The notes: a model not told the origin generated them from the sequence alone. 64,000 bases of DNA from SIAQ01 sp963767835 (GCA_963767835.1 CAVYFY010000002.1:124001-188000); one strand, 5' to 3'. Shown: positions 12,701-22,515, numbered from the stretch's first letter. Translations and numbers: made by a program.

Positions 12701-14936
12701 CGGCGCGATCGTGCCCGAGACGGCAAGAGGGCCGACAACGGTCGGAGTGCCGGTGCCGTCCCACGCCAGGACGGCGCCGCTGTCGATCTGAGCCCCGTTG
12801 CTGTCCGTCAGGCTGCCGCCGCTGAAATTGAGGGAGGCGCCCGCCTGGAATTCGGGGTCGCCCGCAGTCACGGTGACGGGGTCGTTGCCGTAGAAGGATT
12901 GCGGGGTGGTGAAGAAGGCATTCGCGCTGCCGGCGTTGATGGCGATGGCCCCGCTGCCGGTTGAGCCGAGCGGAGGCGCTGATGGTGATGTTGGTGCCCG
13001 AGGTGTCGATCAAGGTGATGGTCCCGCCGCCTGCCGTGCTGGTCGCGCCGTTGATGGTGAGGCCCGTGGCGCTCGTGTCGGTGTCCACCAGGTTGATCAC
13101 GCCGGCCACGGCGCCCGAAGCCACGGCCGCGAAGTTTCCTGCAATGGCGTTGCTGATGTAAATGCTGTTGTTGGCGACGCCGTTGGTCAGGCCGGTGGCT
13201 GTGTTGACCGAGGCCACCACGTCGCCCGCGGATACCAGGATGGGCGAGCCGTTCTCACCGATCCCGCCCACGTCGGCCGAGGTCGTTCCGGACTGTTCCT
13301 GGACGATCAGGTTGATCGTTCCGTCAGGCCCCGCGCTGAGAGTGGGATTGGTCGATCCTTCAATAATGTCCGCTGCGCCCGCGGTGGCCGCAGCGTCGTA
13401 GACGCCGAGAGTTGGGTCCGTCGTCGCGGTGATGCTGCCGCCGTCGCCCACGGTGATGCTGCCCAGGGTGAGATTGCCGGCATGGGTGCCGGTGACGCTG
13501 TAGTCTTCGAGGTAGACGGCGCCGGGGGTTAGCGTGTTGGCGTTAAAGACGCTGGCATTCGCCGTGGTGATCGTGCCGTTGTCCGTCAAGGTTCCGGTGT
13601 TGCCCTGATCGCGATTGGCTCCCAGGTAAACGGTCCCGGAGAAAGTTTCGCCGAGGGGGTCCGCAGTGCCGCCGATGATCGCGCCCGTGTCGATGGTGAG
13701 GGTATCGTCGGCCGCAAGGATGATGTTTCCCGAACCGGTGGAGACATTGCCGTTCACGGTGAGGTTGTGCCCACTCGCATTGGCGGCGACGACGTACACG
13801 TTGCCGGCTCCAGTGGCCACGGCCGCGTTGGTGCCGCTTCCGGTGCCGATGGTGATCGGATCGCCCCAATCGACGAAATACGCGCCGCCGGTGCCGGCAA
13901 CAAGGGTGATGGTTCCGGTGCTAGCGTTGGCGTCCGACTGGATGGGCCGCGCCGCGGTTCCGATGGAGGAGTCAGCGCCGGTGGTGGTGAATTTATAGGT
14001 TTTTGCCCCTACTTCGCCGGTCGGCCCGCTGCCGCTGTTATCGCTGCCGATGACTCCCAATTCTTGTCCGCTCAAAGTGTCCGTGCCGGCGTAGAGGATG
14101 CTGCCGCCGAAGGAGTTGACGGTCAAGGTGCCCGAATCGCTGATGTTGCGGATACTCAAGTTGCCGGCGCCGCCAGCGGATGACGATCCGTTCGCGGAGT
14201 TGACCGTAATGGTGACTGCGGTGCTTGACGTGGAAGTGGTGGTGATCGCGGTGGAACCGGAGCCGTCCTGCGAAAAGCCGGCGGTTCCGCTGGCATTGGT
14301 GTTGGCCCTGATACTGATCGTGCCGCTGCCGGCATTGATGCCCTGGTTGGCGAAGATGTTGTCGGTGCTCGTAATGCTGATGTTGCCGTTATTGGAGGCG
14401 ATCGCGCCATTCAAGGCGAGATCCCCGGTCCCGGTGTTGGCAATCGTAACGCTCTTGGTTTCGGTCGTCACCGGACCGTTGATCGTCAAGCTGGTGCCTG
14501 GGCAATTGATGGTCACCGGCGCTTCATCGGAGGTGGGGCTGGTGACCGTGAGCTGCACGCCGGAACTGTCGATTACGTCATCACCAGTGCCGAGATTCAA
14601 CACGACGCCGCTTGATGCGACACCGGCGATGGGAATCGTTACCGTGTTGGTGCCGCTCCCGCTCTCTCCAGGAATCGAACATGTGATCGTCTCCGCGGAG
14701 TCATTAAAGACGAAATTCGTGCCGGAACTCGTTACGTCAATATTGCTGCTTATGCCCGCGCCTGCAGTGTAGGTGGCAATATTTCCCGCAGTGGTAAGCG
14801 TGGAAAGAACCTCACGAACTTCCAGTTGTTCCACTCTTGGCCGTGCCTCGTTGTGGTATGGGCGGCGCTTTTTCGCGGCCGAACCACGCTTCCAGTGGTT
14901 GAAAATGTTGCGAATCCAAGAGAGTTTGCTTGACAT
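725..14936 (-). CDS. Giant extracellular repeat protein with autotransporter-type beta repeats, Ig-like domains and C-terminal dockerin-like domain (one frameshift)
   Basis: Likely a very large surface or secreted adhesin-like protein. The start at 14936 (MSSKLSW) follows GAAAGAGAC; an in-frame ATG at 15002 would add 22 residues. Residues 32-45 (RPRVEQLEVREVLS) match the N-terminal LE-x-R type motif seen in planctomycete exported giants. The body is Gly/Ser/Thr/Asn-rich and of low complexity, in five macro-repeats, with one stretch near 7,100-7,450 resembling an autotransporter-associated beta-strand repeat. Near the C-terminus are an Ig-like domain (about 1,620-1,910), a second Ig-like repeat (about 1,330-1,620) and two EF-hand-like loops (GDINGDEFVNAADN and DFNGDGVVNAADN) that form a dockerin-like end. 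The frame breaks at 12974: removing one base (A on plus) gives the junction ISAPLGSTGSGAIAI, matching sister repeats, and a 4,736-aa protein. Function is inferred from architecture only. Confidence 0.85.
2493..13629 (-). repeat. Five macro-repeats inside the giant protein
   Basis: A landmark of the form FSG-V-L-ANRD-GN occurs five times at about 13601-13629, 10861-10883, 8229-8252, 5221-5243 and 2493-2521. The spacing is about 2.75, 2.63, 3.0 and 2.7 kb, or roughly 880-1,000 residues per unit. Each unit also carries a GSGTLDI-type segment, a NINAGSGTITI-type segment and an AANASGHDL-type segment in the same order. Units are joined by a Y-FSV-(9)-LTVT linker. Sequence identity between units is low at the DNA level, so this looks like old duplication rather than recent tandem amplification. 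Confidence 0.8.
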
Positions 14937-15297
14937 CAATGTCTCTTTCGAAAAAAAAAAGGAAGAAAGCTTGCAACCAAATCCCGCGCAACGCTCTGGC
15001 AACCGGTGACGGGTTCATCAGGACGAGGAAGCTCCGACACTGGTAAAGGGAGTAACGTAATCCCTCAAGCGTGCGGACATATATTTTCGGTGAATGTTCG
15101 ATTACCTCACGCACACAATTGAGCTAAGTCCTTGCTGCGCTAAAATGTCGGTAGGCGGCCCGCGTCACGTCCTCGTCTGACTATTTCCCCGCTTCGCGAT
15201 CCCGGTCCGGCAGCGGATTGTGCAGCTGGGACGGAAGCCCGGCATTGGGCGGCGATGTCACTCCGATGTGTCAAGTGCCGTCGGTCAAGGGATCAAA
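14937..15297. other. Intergenic region upstream of the giant gene
   Basis: About 360 bp separates the DUF1559 gene from the giant gene, both on the minus strand, so it should hold the promoter of the giant gene. A run of ten T on the minus strand lies just upstream of the ribosome binding site. No clear -35/-10 pair could be assigned by eye and no gene is seen. Confidence 0.5.
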
Positions 15298-16195
15298 TCA
15301 CGGATCGAAGCCGACCGTCTCACCGCCGCGTGCGGTCACCACGGCGGAAATGACGGTGTGACCGACACTTTGAGAAAAGAAATGAACGCTGCCATCGCCG
15401 AAAAGGAGGTTGGCTCCGCCGGGGTGAAAGGCGAAGATTTCGTTGTTGTTGGTGCAATTGATGCCGACGCAGTCTGCTGTTCGGCGCGGGGGGGGTGTTG
15501 TTGCCGACCTCAAAATCCATATCGGGATTGGCCCAGCCGGCGCCGCTATAGGTCGTGCCGGAAATCAGAAGGTTCCCCATGGCCCACGCGGTTGGCCGGC
15601 CCGCGTCCTCGGCATAGGCGACGGTGTTCGATAGCCCGTCGGTGCACCAGGCAATTTGAACCAGACCCGTCATGTTGTTGGGCTGCAGCAATCCCGTTGA
15701 ATCGACCAGGCTGGGAAGCCCCAGAGCAGCCGTGTCCGAGCCATCCGACGGAGGCGAGTAATCGGTGCGATAGCTGATGTAGGGGCAATTCTCGGTCGAG
15801 GTGTTGGCCGGGATTGGCTGCATATAGTTCGGATCACTGGGGCACTCGAACACGGACATGGGATGGCCGATGAGCGACTGGTTGTACGCCGAATTCCAGG
15901 CAAAATTCTGGTTCCATTCAGCATAGAGAGGCTGCTGATCCAGATAGGGAAGCAAAGGAGTTAACGAGCTGCGCAGCTGAAAATTGCTGGCAGTCGTAAT
16001 CGCCGTCGGGAACCCCTTGTAGCCATCCAAATGGTTGTGCATGGCCAGCCCAATTTGCTTCATGTTGTTGGTACACTGCGTTCGCGAGGCCGCCTCGCGA
16101 ACCTTCTGCACCGCAGGCACCAACAGCGCAATTAGAACCGCAATGATCGCAATAACCACCAACAACTCGATCAGCGTGAAACCTCGTCGCTTCAT
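15298..16195 (-). CDS. DUF1559 prepilin-type secreted protein (frameshift in a G8 tract)
   Basis: A planctomycete DUF1559 (type II secretion pseudopilin-like) protein. The N-terminus MKRRGFTLIELLVVIAIIAV is a classic prepilin cleavage signal and methylation motif (cleavage before F6) followed by a hydrophobic helix. The C-terminus carries HPGGANLLFGDG, the H-X9-DG motif typical of this family. The frame changes at the plus-strand run of eight G at 15488-15495; with seven G the protein reads through TPPRRTADCVGINC into the H-X9-DG tail and becomes 298 aa, the usual size. Without correction the last 60 residues are unlike the family. Such proteins are expected at the cell surface, but their role is not established. 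Confidence 0.88.
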
Positions 16196-16454
16196 GGGAT
16201 TTCCTCAAAACCGCTTCAAATTCCAAGTCGCGGCAGCAACAACAATGTCAAAGGCGATGATATTGAGGCTTTGGAAATGAGAGCCGAAGGAGCGGTGAAT
16301 AAACAGAGGAATTTTCGTGAAGCTGCCTTCGAGGTTAGGCTTCATCAAGAATTCATGCAAATGAGCCTCCGGGCGAAGTGCTTTCCACTAAAAATGCTCC
16401 ATCGAAAGCCGTGATTTGTCGTCATTCCAAGGCCAACAACATGCGGCGGAGTTG

Positions 16455-17021
16455 ATGATGCATTGCGCCCAGCAGGGCACTGGAGGAACCGTGGGAGCGC
16501 CGAAGCGTTCATTGGACGACGTTGACAGCGATGACCAAGCATGGCTGGCAATGGATCGGACCCGAGTGCTGATCGGTGTATTCGTCGCGCTCGCCATGGT
16601 GGCGGCGGGCTATTATTTCTTTGATGCCAGAAGTCCCAGCAAGCCGAACGTTTACCCAACTGAAGGAGTCGTGTTATTCGAAGGAAAGCCCGCGTTTGGG
16701 GCCCGCGTCACCCTCGTGCCGAAAGACGGTACAGCGGGCCGCTTCCAGCCGACCGGTACGGTGGGACATGACGGCACGTTCAAGCTGACGACGTTTCAAC
16801 CGAACGACGGCGCGCCGGCTGGCAGCTACCGTGTTTCCATTGTGCGAGGCCGGCTCACGGGAGACGAGTTGTACGACCTCAAAAAGAAATGTACTGCCGA
16901 AGAATACGAACAGATCAAGGAAGAGAATGCGGCGGATCCTCTTTTCAGCAAATACGCTCACACGGACCTGACCGCCGAAATCCCCGCTCCCGCTAACCAG
17001 CTGCGATTTGAGCTTGACTGA
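16455..17021 (+). CDS. Membrane-anchored carboxypeptidase-regulatory-like small protein
   Basis: A small protein with one transmembrane segment near the N-terminus (VLIGVFVALAMVAAGYYFF) followed by a single beta-sandwich domain of the type found in many planctomycete lipoproteins and carboxypeptidase regulatory-like domains: V-FEGKPAFGARVTL, then DGTFKLTTF and GAPAGSYRVSIV. The C-terminus is helical and charged. GGAG at 16448-16451 precedes two consecutive ATGs (16455 and 16458). An ATG at 16551 directly before the membrane segment is a good alternative start. It is divergent from the DUF1559 gene. The role is unknown; an envelope or periplasmic location is inferred. Confidence 0.7.
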   Translation: MMHCAQQGTGGTVGAPKRSLDDVDSDDQAWLAMDRTRVLIGVFVALAMVAAGYYFFDARSPSKPNVYPTEGVVLFEGKPAFGARVTLVPKDGTAGRFQPTGTVGHDGTFKLTTFQPNDGAPAGSYRVSIVRGRLTGDELYDLKKKCTAEEYEQIKEENAADPLFSKYAHTDLTAEIPAPANQLRFELD

Positions 17022-17088
17022 CTGTGGCGGATCGTGTGCTGGAGAACCCTGCGAATTCCATTAGGCGAGCGGCACTACATAATCTACC

Positions 17089-17190
17089 CCCCTCTCCCTC
17101 TGGGAGAGGGGTTGGGGGCAGAGGCTTCAAAAGAACTTGCCAAACGCCCTCACCCCCCGGCCCCTCTCCCGGAGGGAGAGGAGAGAAAAA
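17089..17190. repeat. Paired inverted hairpin element (REP/MITE-like)
   Basis: A perfect 10-bp hairpin (CCCCTCTCCC / GGGAGAGGGG, loop TCT, 17089-17111) and a related hairpin at 17161-17183 lie in inverted orientation around about 50 bp. The outer sequences GGTTGGGGGCAGAGGC and GCCCTCACCCCCCGGCC are also imperfectly complementary. It lies between convergent genes and could act as a bidirectional terminator. The same kind of paired element is common between genes in many bacterial genomes. Confidence 0.65.
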
Positions 17191-17205
17191 CTCTTGCCGC
17201 TCGCC

Positions 17206-17712
17206 TTAGAACTTGACCATTCGCAAATAAATCGCCGCCTCGTCCAGGCGACCGAGCTCATTCAGGACGGTCCCGATGTTGTGAGCCGCATCGGGAAAAT
17301 CTGGACGATAGTAGAGCGCATCTCGGTAACTCACAACCGCGTCCTGCAAGCGTCCCGCCAGACGGAGTACATTGCCCAGGTTGTTGTGTGCTTCGGGATA
17401 ATCGGGCTTGAGGCGGACCGCCGCCGCGAAAAAAGTGGCTGCTTCTTCGTATTTACCGATTTGCGCATAGACGAGGCCGAGGTTATGATGAAAGGCGGCG
17501 TTTCCCGCCTCGCAGGCGATTGCCTGCTGCATGTATTGAATTGCCAGGTCGAACTGGCCGCGATCAAATTCCAGCCTGCCTAACAGGTGATAGGCATTGC
17601 CATGAACGGGATCTTCGGCCAAGACCTGCCGATAAATCGCCGCCGCAGTGTCCCAGCGACCCGCACTCTGATGCTCCCAGGCGGTTTTGAGGCTTTGACT
17701 ATTTGTTGGCAT
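17206..17712 (-). CDS. TPR repeat protein
   Basis: About 168 residues made of consecutive 34-residue tetratricopeptide repeats, with typical signatures such as AYHLLGRLEFDRGQFDLAI, HHNLGLVYAQIGKYEEAA and AHNNLGNVLRLAGRLQDAV. The chosen start is ATG at 17712 (MPTNSQSLK); an upstream in-frame start would add 29 poorly structured residues. No signal peptide or membrane segment is seen, so it is probably a cytoplasmic protein-interaction module. In planctomycetes such short TPR proteins often resemble the N-terminal half of larger TPR glycosyltransferases; nothing here shows a catalytic domain. Confidence 0.75.
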   Translation of the reverse strand: MPTNSQSLKTAWEHQSAGRWDTAAAIYRQVLAEDPVHGNAYHLLGRLEFDRGQFDLAIQYMQQAIACEAGNAAFHHNLGLVYAQIGKYEEAATFFAAAVRLKPDYPEAHNNLGNVLRLAGRLQDAVVSYRDALYYRPDFPDAAHNIGTVLNELGRLDEAAIYLRMVKF

Positions 17713-17863
17713 GAAAGTCTGCTTTGCCTGTGGCGTGGAGTAAATTGGGGGCTGAATGCCTGGAGTAACGCCGACAATACAAGCCACGTGCGTCAGCACC
17801 CCCCATCATTCTATCCTGATATATATGAATATAGCCCAGAAATTCTGGACGTTTTTCTGGAAT

Positions 17864-18388
17864 TCACTCCGCACAGGCATTGCGGCCTATGATTGCGTCC
17901 TCATCGGCTGCCTGCTTTGCTCGTGCTTCACGGGCGACCGCGGCGAGAATGTCCATTGAAGAGACGATGCCGACTGGCCGATCTGCATGGTCGACAACGA
18001 TCACCCGGTGGATGTGAGCATCCATCATCATATGCGCCAATTCCCCGATACTGACGCCGCCGGAGACCACGACTGGGTCGCCCGTCATGTGCTTGCTCAC
18101 GCAGTCGGTCGGAGCAGCGTCAGCGCCGAAGATTTTCCATGAATTGCACACCGTCTCCTCGGCGGCTTTGGCCTGCTTTTTGGGAATGCCGTTTTCCGCC
18201 CAGTGAAGGACATCGGTTGCGGAGAGCACCCCCACGCACTTGCCCGCGGCGTCAACGACGGGGGCCCCGCTTACGTGCGAGCGGGACAGTATCCGAGCCG
18301 CACCTTGCAACGACATCTCCTGTGGCAGTAGCACCAAATCGCGGCTCATCAGGTCGGCAGCGGTGAGAGACAAGAAGGCTTTTTTCAT
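17864..18388 (-). CDS. CBS-domain pair protein
   Basis: A 174-aa stand-alone protein with two CBS motifs. The first half (TAADLMSRDLVLLPQEMSL, SGAPVVDAAGKCVGVLSATD) and second half (CVSKHMTGDPVVVSGGVSI, HRVIVVDHADRPVGIVSSMD) each show the usual DLM/VVD/GVLS-TD pattern. CBS pairs bind adenosyl ligands and sense energy or redox state. The start at 18388 is supported by a strong AAGGAGA ribosome binding site about 7 nt upstream. The protein is soluble. It is divergent from the cytidylate-kinase-like gene; partners are not evident. Confidence 0.85.
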   Translation of the reverse strand: MKKAFLSLTAADLMSRDLVLLPQEMSLQGAARILSRSHVSGAPVVDAAGKCVGVLSATDVLHWAENGIPKKQAKAAEETVCNSWKIFGADAAPTDCVSKHMTGDPVVVSGGVSIGELAHMMMDAHIHRVIVVDHADRPVGIVSSMDILAAVAREARAKQAADEDAIIGRNACAE

Positions 18389-18785
18389 GACTGTCTCCTT
18401 CAAATGGCGTCTTCGTGTCGCCAGCACAGAGAATTCTGCACCGGCCCTTACCGCTCCCCCGACGTTTAGGGCTTAATCGCGCGATGAGCGGCTCTGAATC
18501 GAGCGCTGTCCAAGCCCTCCGTCCCAGCGACGAACTCGTGTTAGCAATCCTTGGACCAATTCAATAGATTTGCAAGGAACGATGCCGCACCGCAAAGGAT
18601 GCTGCAAGAATGTAGCCACGCCTTTTAAGTCCACGTTCCGCGGTAGTGCCGAAATCGCACAGCGGTGTGCCGGCCCGACAATGAGGTTCCGGCAATTCTC
18701 ATGGGTAAAAGGGGGGCAATTCGATTTGGCATACGAATTGCTTTTCCACAATCGTCGGAAAAATTTAACAAGAAAGGAGCCTGCC
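18389..18785. other. Divergent intergenic region
   Basis: About 400 bp between the divergent CBS gene (minus) and the cytidylate-kinase-like gene (plus). It should contain both promoters, but no confident promoter or operator was seen. AAAGGAG at 18773-18779 is the ribosome binding site of the plus-strand gene. Confidence 0.4.
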
Positions 18786-19494
18786 ATGATCCTGCCAGAA
18801 ACGCGCAACGGATGCGCTCACCAAGGCCTACAAGCACTGGAACAAACGGCACGGGGTTTCTGCGAGCGCAACGCCAGCCAAATTCACGATCGCCATCAGC
18901 CGCGAAACCGGAACCTATGGGGCCGCAATTGCCCGCGAAATCGGCGACCGGCTGGGCTGGCCGGTTTATGATGACGAACTGCTCAAGCGCATTGCCGACG
19001 ACATTGGCGTCCACCAGAAACTGCTCGAAAGCGTGGATGAGCGGCAACAAAGCTGGCTTCGCGAGTGCTTTTCGCAGCTTTTTGCCGTTCCTGAAGTCAA
19101 CCAAACCGTCTATTTCCGCCGCCTGGTCGAATCGCTTCTTTCGCTGGCGAGCCACGGCGAATGCGTGATTGTCGGTCGAGGCGGAGGCAATGTCTTACCC
19201 AGGGCCTCGACCTTGCGGGTGCGCGTTGTCGCGCCGCTCGAACATCGCATCCACGCGGTACAGCATGAGCATGGAATCACCCATGCGCGCGCGGCTGAAC
19301 TTGTTGAAACCAAAGATCGGGAGCGTAACCGATTCGTGGCGACGCATTTCGGAATCGACGCAACCGACCCCCGGAATTATGATCTTACCTTGAATGTCGC
19401 GTGCTTTTCAAAGACCGAATGCGCCGACCTGATCCTGGCCGCCTTAGATCGCGTTCGCCAACACATCCCACCGCTTGCCGCGGTCCACGCGTGA
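18786..19494 (+). CDS. Cytidylate kinase-like family protein (frameshift near the 5' end)
   Basis: Member of the cytidylate-kinase-like family (Cytidylate_kin2 type): an N-terminal strand-helix ITI/AISRETGTYGAAIAREI, then LGWPVYDDELLKRIA, and a central VIVGRGGGNVLP segment. ATG 18786 has a strong AAAGGAG site 6 nt upstream, but its frame leads into a different phase. Dropping one A from the AAA at 18799-18801 gives MILPERATDALTKAYKHWN and a continuous 235-aa protein. Without the correction the first plausible start in the main frame is an internal GTG at 19033. In this family a nucleotide-binding or phosphotransferase role is predicted; the substrate is unknown. Confidence 0.75.
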
Positions 19495-19696
19495 CACCGC
19501 ACGCTCCGCATGGCGCAGTTCACCACGACCAGCTGCCGCCATGCGGCAATGCTCAGCTAATCCCAAGCTCCCCATCACTTGGCACATCGATGTCGGGACG
19601 CTCCGTGTGGGGCGATGCGTCGCTGTAGCCATATATATGACACGACGGGCATGCGAGCCGCGTGCTCGAAGAGAATTGACACTACGGAGACACCTC

Positions 19697-22399
19697 ATGA
19701 AATTTCCGGTCATCAAGTTGATGGTCCTTCCGCTTGCCGCCGTCGCAGCGGCGAACCTGATCTGGTTCATCGCCAGCGCCTTCATCGAAGCCGGGCAGAA
19801 AACGGCCGGCGCCACTGGCGACGTGCCACTCGTTTATCGCGGCGCTCGCATTCATACTGCTTCCGGGCCCGTCATCGAGCGCGGCGTCATGATCGTGATG
19901 AAAGGTAAAATCCTCGACGTCGGTTCGGAGGGCCAGGTGAAGATTCCCGCCGGCGCCAAGGTACGCGACATGACCGGCAAGGTTATGATCCCCGGCCTGG
20001 TCGATACCCATTCGCACATCGGCATCTTCGGTCGCAATCCCGGCGGCGCCGATGGCAACGAAATGACCGGACCCGTTCAGCCCGGCCTCCGGGCCCTCGA
20101 CGCTATCAATCCCAATGATCCCAGCATCCGCATGGCATTGGCGGGCGGCGTCACCGTCGCCAACATCATGCCCGGCTCCGCCAACGCCATCGGCGGGCAG
20201 ACCCTCTATGTTCGCCTCAAAGGAACCGTTGTGGAAGCCATGCGCATCATGGCCGGCCGAGTCCTGGGCGGCATCAAGTTCGCCAATGGTGAAAACCCCA
20301 AAGGCGTCTATGGCCCCAAGAACCAGGCGCCCGGCACGCGCATGAAAATCGCCGCTCTGCAGCGCGAAACGCTCACCAAGGCCCAGAACTACAAACGCCA
20401 GTGGGACATTTACAACAAAGCGAAGGCCGATGGCAAGCAAGTCGCGCCCCCGGACCGCGACATCAATCTCGATCCGCTCGTCGAGGTGCTCGAGCGCAAG
20501 CGCACCGTCCACTTCCATTGCCATCGCGCCGACGACATCATGACCGCCGTACGACTCTCCGAAGAGTTCGGCTTCGAGTTGGTGTTGCAGCATTGCACCG
20601 AGGGCTATCTCGTCGCTGAGGAACTGGCGAGGCACGGCATCTTCGTGTCGCTCACGCTCGTGGACAGTCCAGGCGGCAAGCCGGAGGTAATGGGATTGCT
20701 CGAAGAGAACGCCGCCATTCTGACCAAAGCTGGCGTCAAGGTTGCCGTCAACACGGACGATTCGGTCACCGAATCGCGCTTCTTCCTGCGCACCGGCGCC
20801 ATCGCCGTGCGCGGCGGCCTTTCCGAAGACGTAGCCCTCAAGGCGCTGACGCTGCATGGGGCTCAGATGCTGCACCTCGAAGAGCGCATCGGCTCGCTCG
20901 ACAAAGGCAAAGACGCCGATTTCGTCGTGCTGTCGGGCCAGCCATTCAGCGTTTACACCCAGGTCCTGGAAACCTACATCGAAGGCGAGAAGGTGTTCGA
21001 CCGCAACCTGCACGAGGATTGGGCCTATCAGGCCGGCGGGTTCGCGCTGGCGAAGAATGAGAAGCTTCTGCCGAAAAAGGTCGAGGCAATCAAGTCCCCC
21101 TACCAGGGCTACGTTCTCCCCGCCGGCCCAGGAGATGCTCCCCGCCTTACCGAAGCGCCCAAGAAACTCGCGGTGCTGGCAGGGCGCATTCACACCGTCA
21201 GCAATGGCACCATCGAAGTCGGCATTGTTCTGATCGACGACGGAAAGATCACCAAGGTCGGCAGACGAGCCGACATTCCACTGCCAAAAGGCTATCCGGT
21301 CGTGACCGCGTTTGTGGTGACCCCGGGCCTGATCGACGCCCATTCGGTTATGGGATTGTCCGGAGCGATCAACACCAAGAGCGCGGACCTGGATCAAGAC
21401 GAATTGAGCGATCCGAACCAGGCCGACTTGCACGTCATGGACAGCTTCAACCCGAATGAGCCGCTATTGCAGTTCATCCGCGAGCAGGGAGTCACCGTGA
21501 TTCACGCCATGCCGGGCCGAGCCAACGCCATCGCGGGGCAGACCGGGATCTTTCGCACGCATGGCCGAACCGCGGAGCAAATGAAAATCCGCTTCCCGGC
21601 GGGGATGCTCGTCAATCTGGGAGAGGTGCCGAAATCCGTCTATCCAGGAAAATTACCCAGCACGCGCATGGGGACCGCCAACCTGATTCGCACCGCGCTC
21701 GCCGCGGCTCAGACGTATTCCCAGAAGAAGCAGGCCGCCAAGGAACCGCCGCCGCCGAACCTCAAGCACGAGGCGATGGAGCTGGTGCTCAAAAAGAAAA
21801 TCCCGATCATCCTCAGCGGCCATCGCGCCGACGATCTCATGACCGGCCTGCGCATCGCCAAAGAATACGACCTGAACGCGATGCTTACGCTGGCCACCGA
21901 GGGCTATCTGATCTCCGATGCGATCGCGGGCGCCAAGGTCCCCGTCATCGTGCACCCAACGATGCAAAGGGCATCATCGCCGGAGACCTTCCACGGCCAT
22001 CTCGGCAATGCAGCGTTCCTCGTCGAGCGCAAGATACCGACGGCGATCTGCACCGCCTTCGAGGGCTATGTGCCGAGGACGCGCGTGTTGCGTTACGAGG
22101 CGGCGATCGCGGCGGTCAATGGCCTGGGGCACGAGCGGGCACTCAAAAGCATCACGCTCGACGCGGCGACAATTCTCGGCATCGAGGCCCAATACGGTTC
22201 CATCGAGCCGGGCAAAATCGCGGATTTGGTGCTCTACGACGGCGATCCGTTCGAGCACTCGACGCACGTGACGCACACGATCATGGCTGGCCGAGTGGTG
22301 CATGATCGGGCGGAATACCTGAAGTTGCCGTTTGAGCGGCGCGCGATGCCGCTCAGCGCGAATGGCGGCGATTACGGCTGCTGTTTGGGGACGTGGTGA
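19697..22399 (+). CDS. Tandem amidohydrolase-family protein with membrane anchor or signal
   Basis: A 900-aa protein in which two imidazolonepropionase-like amidohydrolase modules are fused. Residues about 5-28 form a hydrophobic signal or anchor. Module 1 (about 45-440) has the metal-binding start PGLVDTHSHIG, later HFHCHRADD and HCTEGY, and NTDD near its end. Module 2 (about 480-900) repeats the order: TPGLIDAHSVMG, LSGHRADD, LATEGY and IEPGKIADLVLYDGDP. In module 2 the first HxH is HSV, the HFHCH equivalent is reduced to SGH, and the late Asp is replaced (CTAFEG), so it is probably catalytically altered. GGAG lies 7 nt before the ATG. Exported hydrolase of unknown substrate. Confidence 0.85.
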   Translation: MKFPVIKLMVLPLAAVAAANLIWFIASAFIEAGQKTAGATGDVPLVYRGARIHTASGPVIERGVMIVMKGKILDVGSEGQVKIPAGAKVRDMTGKVMIPGLVDTHSHIGIFGRNPGGADGNEMTGPVQPGLRALDAINPNDPSIRMALAGGVTVANIMPGSANAIGGQTLYVRLKGTVVEAMRIMAGRVLGGIKFANGENPKGVYGPKNQAPGTRMKIAALQRETLTKAQNYKRQWDIYNKAKADGKQVAPPDRDINLDPLVEVLERKRTVHFHCHRADDIMTAVRLSEEFGFELVLQHCTEGYLVAEELARHGIFVSLTLVDSPGGKPEVMGLLEENAAILTKAGVKVAVNTDDSVTESRFFLRTGAIAVRGGLSEDVALKALTLHGAQMLHLEERIGSLDKGKDADFVVLSGQPFSVYTQVLETYIEGEKVFDRNLHEDWAYQAGGFALAKNEKLLPKKVEAIKSPYQGYVLPAGPGDAPRLTEAPKKLAVLAGRIHTVSNGTIEVGIVLIDDGKITKVGRRADIPLPKGYPVVTAFVVTPGLIDAHSVMGLSGAINTKSADLDQDELSDPNQADLHVMDSFNPNEPLLQFIREQGVTVIHAMPGRANAIAGQTGIFRTHGRTAEQMKIRFPAGMLVNLGEVPKSVYPGKLPSTRMGTANLIRTALAAAQTYSQKKQAAKEPPPPNLKHEAMELVLKKKIPIILSGHRADDLMTGLRIAKEYDLNAMLTLATEGYLISDAIAGAKVPVIVHPTMQRASSPETFHGHLGNAAFLVERKIPTAICTAFEGYVPRTRVLRYEAAIAAVNGLGHERALKSITLDAATILGIEAQYGSIEPGKIADLVLYDGDPFEHSTHVTHTIMAGRVVHDRAEYLKLPFERRAMPLSANGGDYGCCLGTW

Positions 22400-22410
22400 A
22401 TTCAAAATGC

Positions 22411-22515
22411 GAATCACGAAAACACGAAATGAAGAAAACACGAAATAAAAATCAAAGAGTGCCGGCGGCGGGGCTGCTTCTTTCGTGCTTTCGTCATTTC
22501 GTGTTTTCGTGATTC
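22411..22515. repeat. 22-bp perfect inverted repeat between convergent genes
   Basis: Arms at 22411-22432 and 22494-22515 (GAATCACGAAAACACGAAAT plus GA, and its complement) flank a 61-bp loop. The element overlaps the 3' end of the pseudouridine synthase gene and lies just after the amidohydrolase stop, so it could end transcription from both sides. The ACGAAA-rich core is itself repeated inside the loop. Confidence 0.75.

Noticed and set aside
2493..13629. CRISPR-like or tandem DNA repeats in the giant gene
   Set aside because: The periodicity is at protein level with units of about 2.7 kb and diverged DNA; there are no short uniform repeats with spacers.
19682..21433. A long minus-strand open frame opposite the amidohydrolase
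   Set aside because: Shadow of the real plus-strand gene; rich in His/Gly/Asp without any family pattern.
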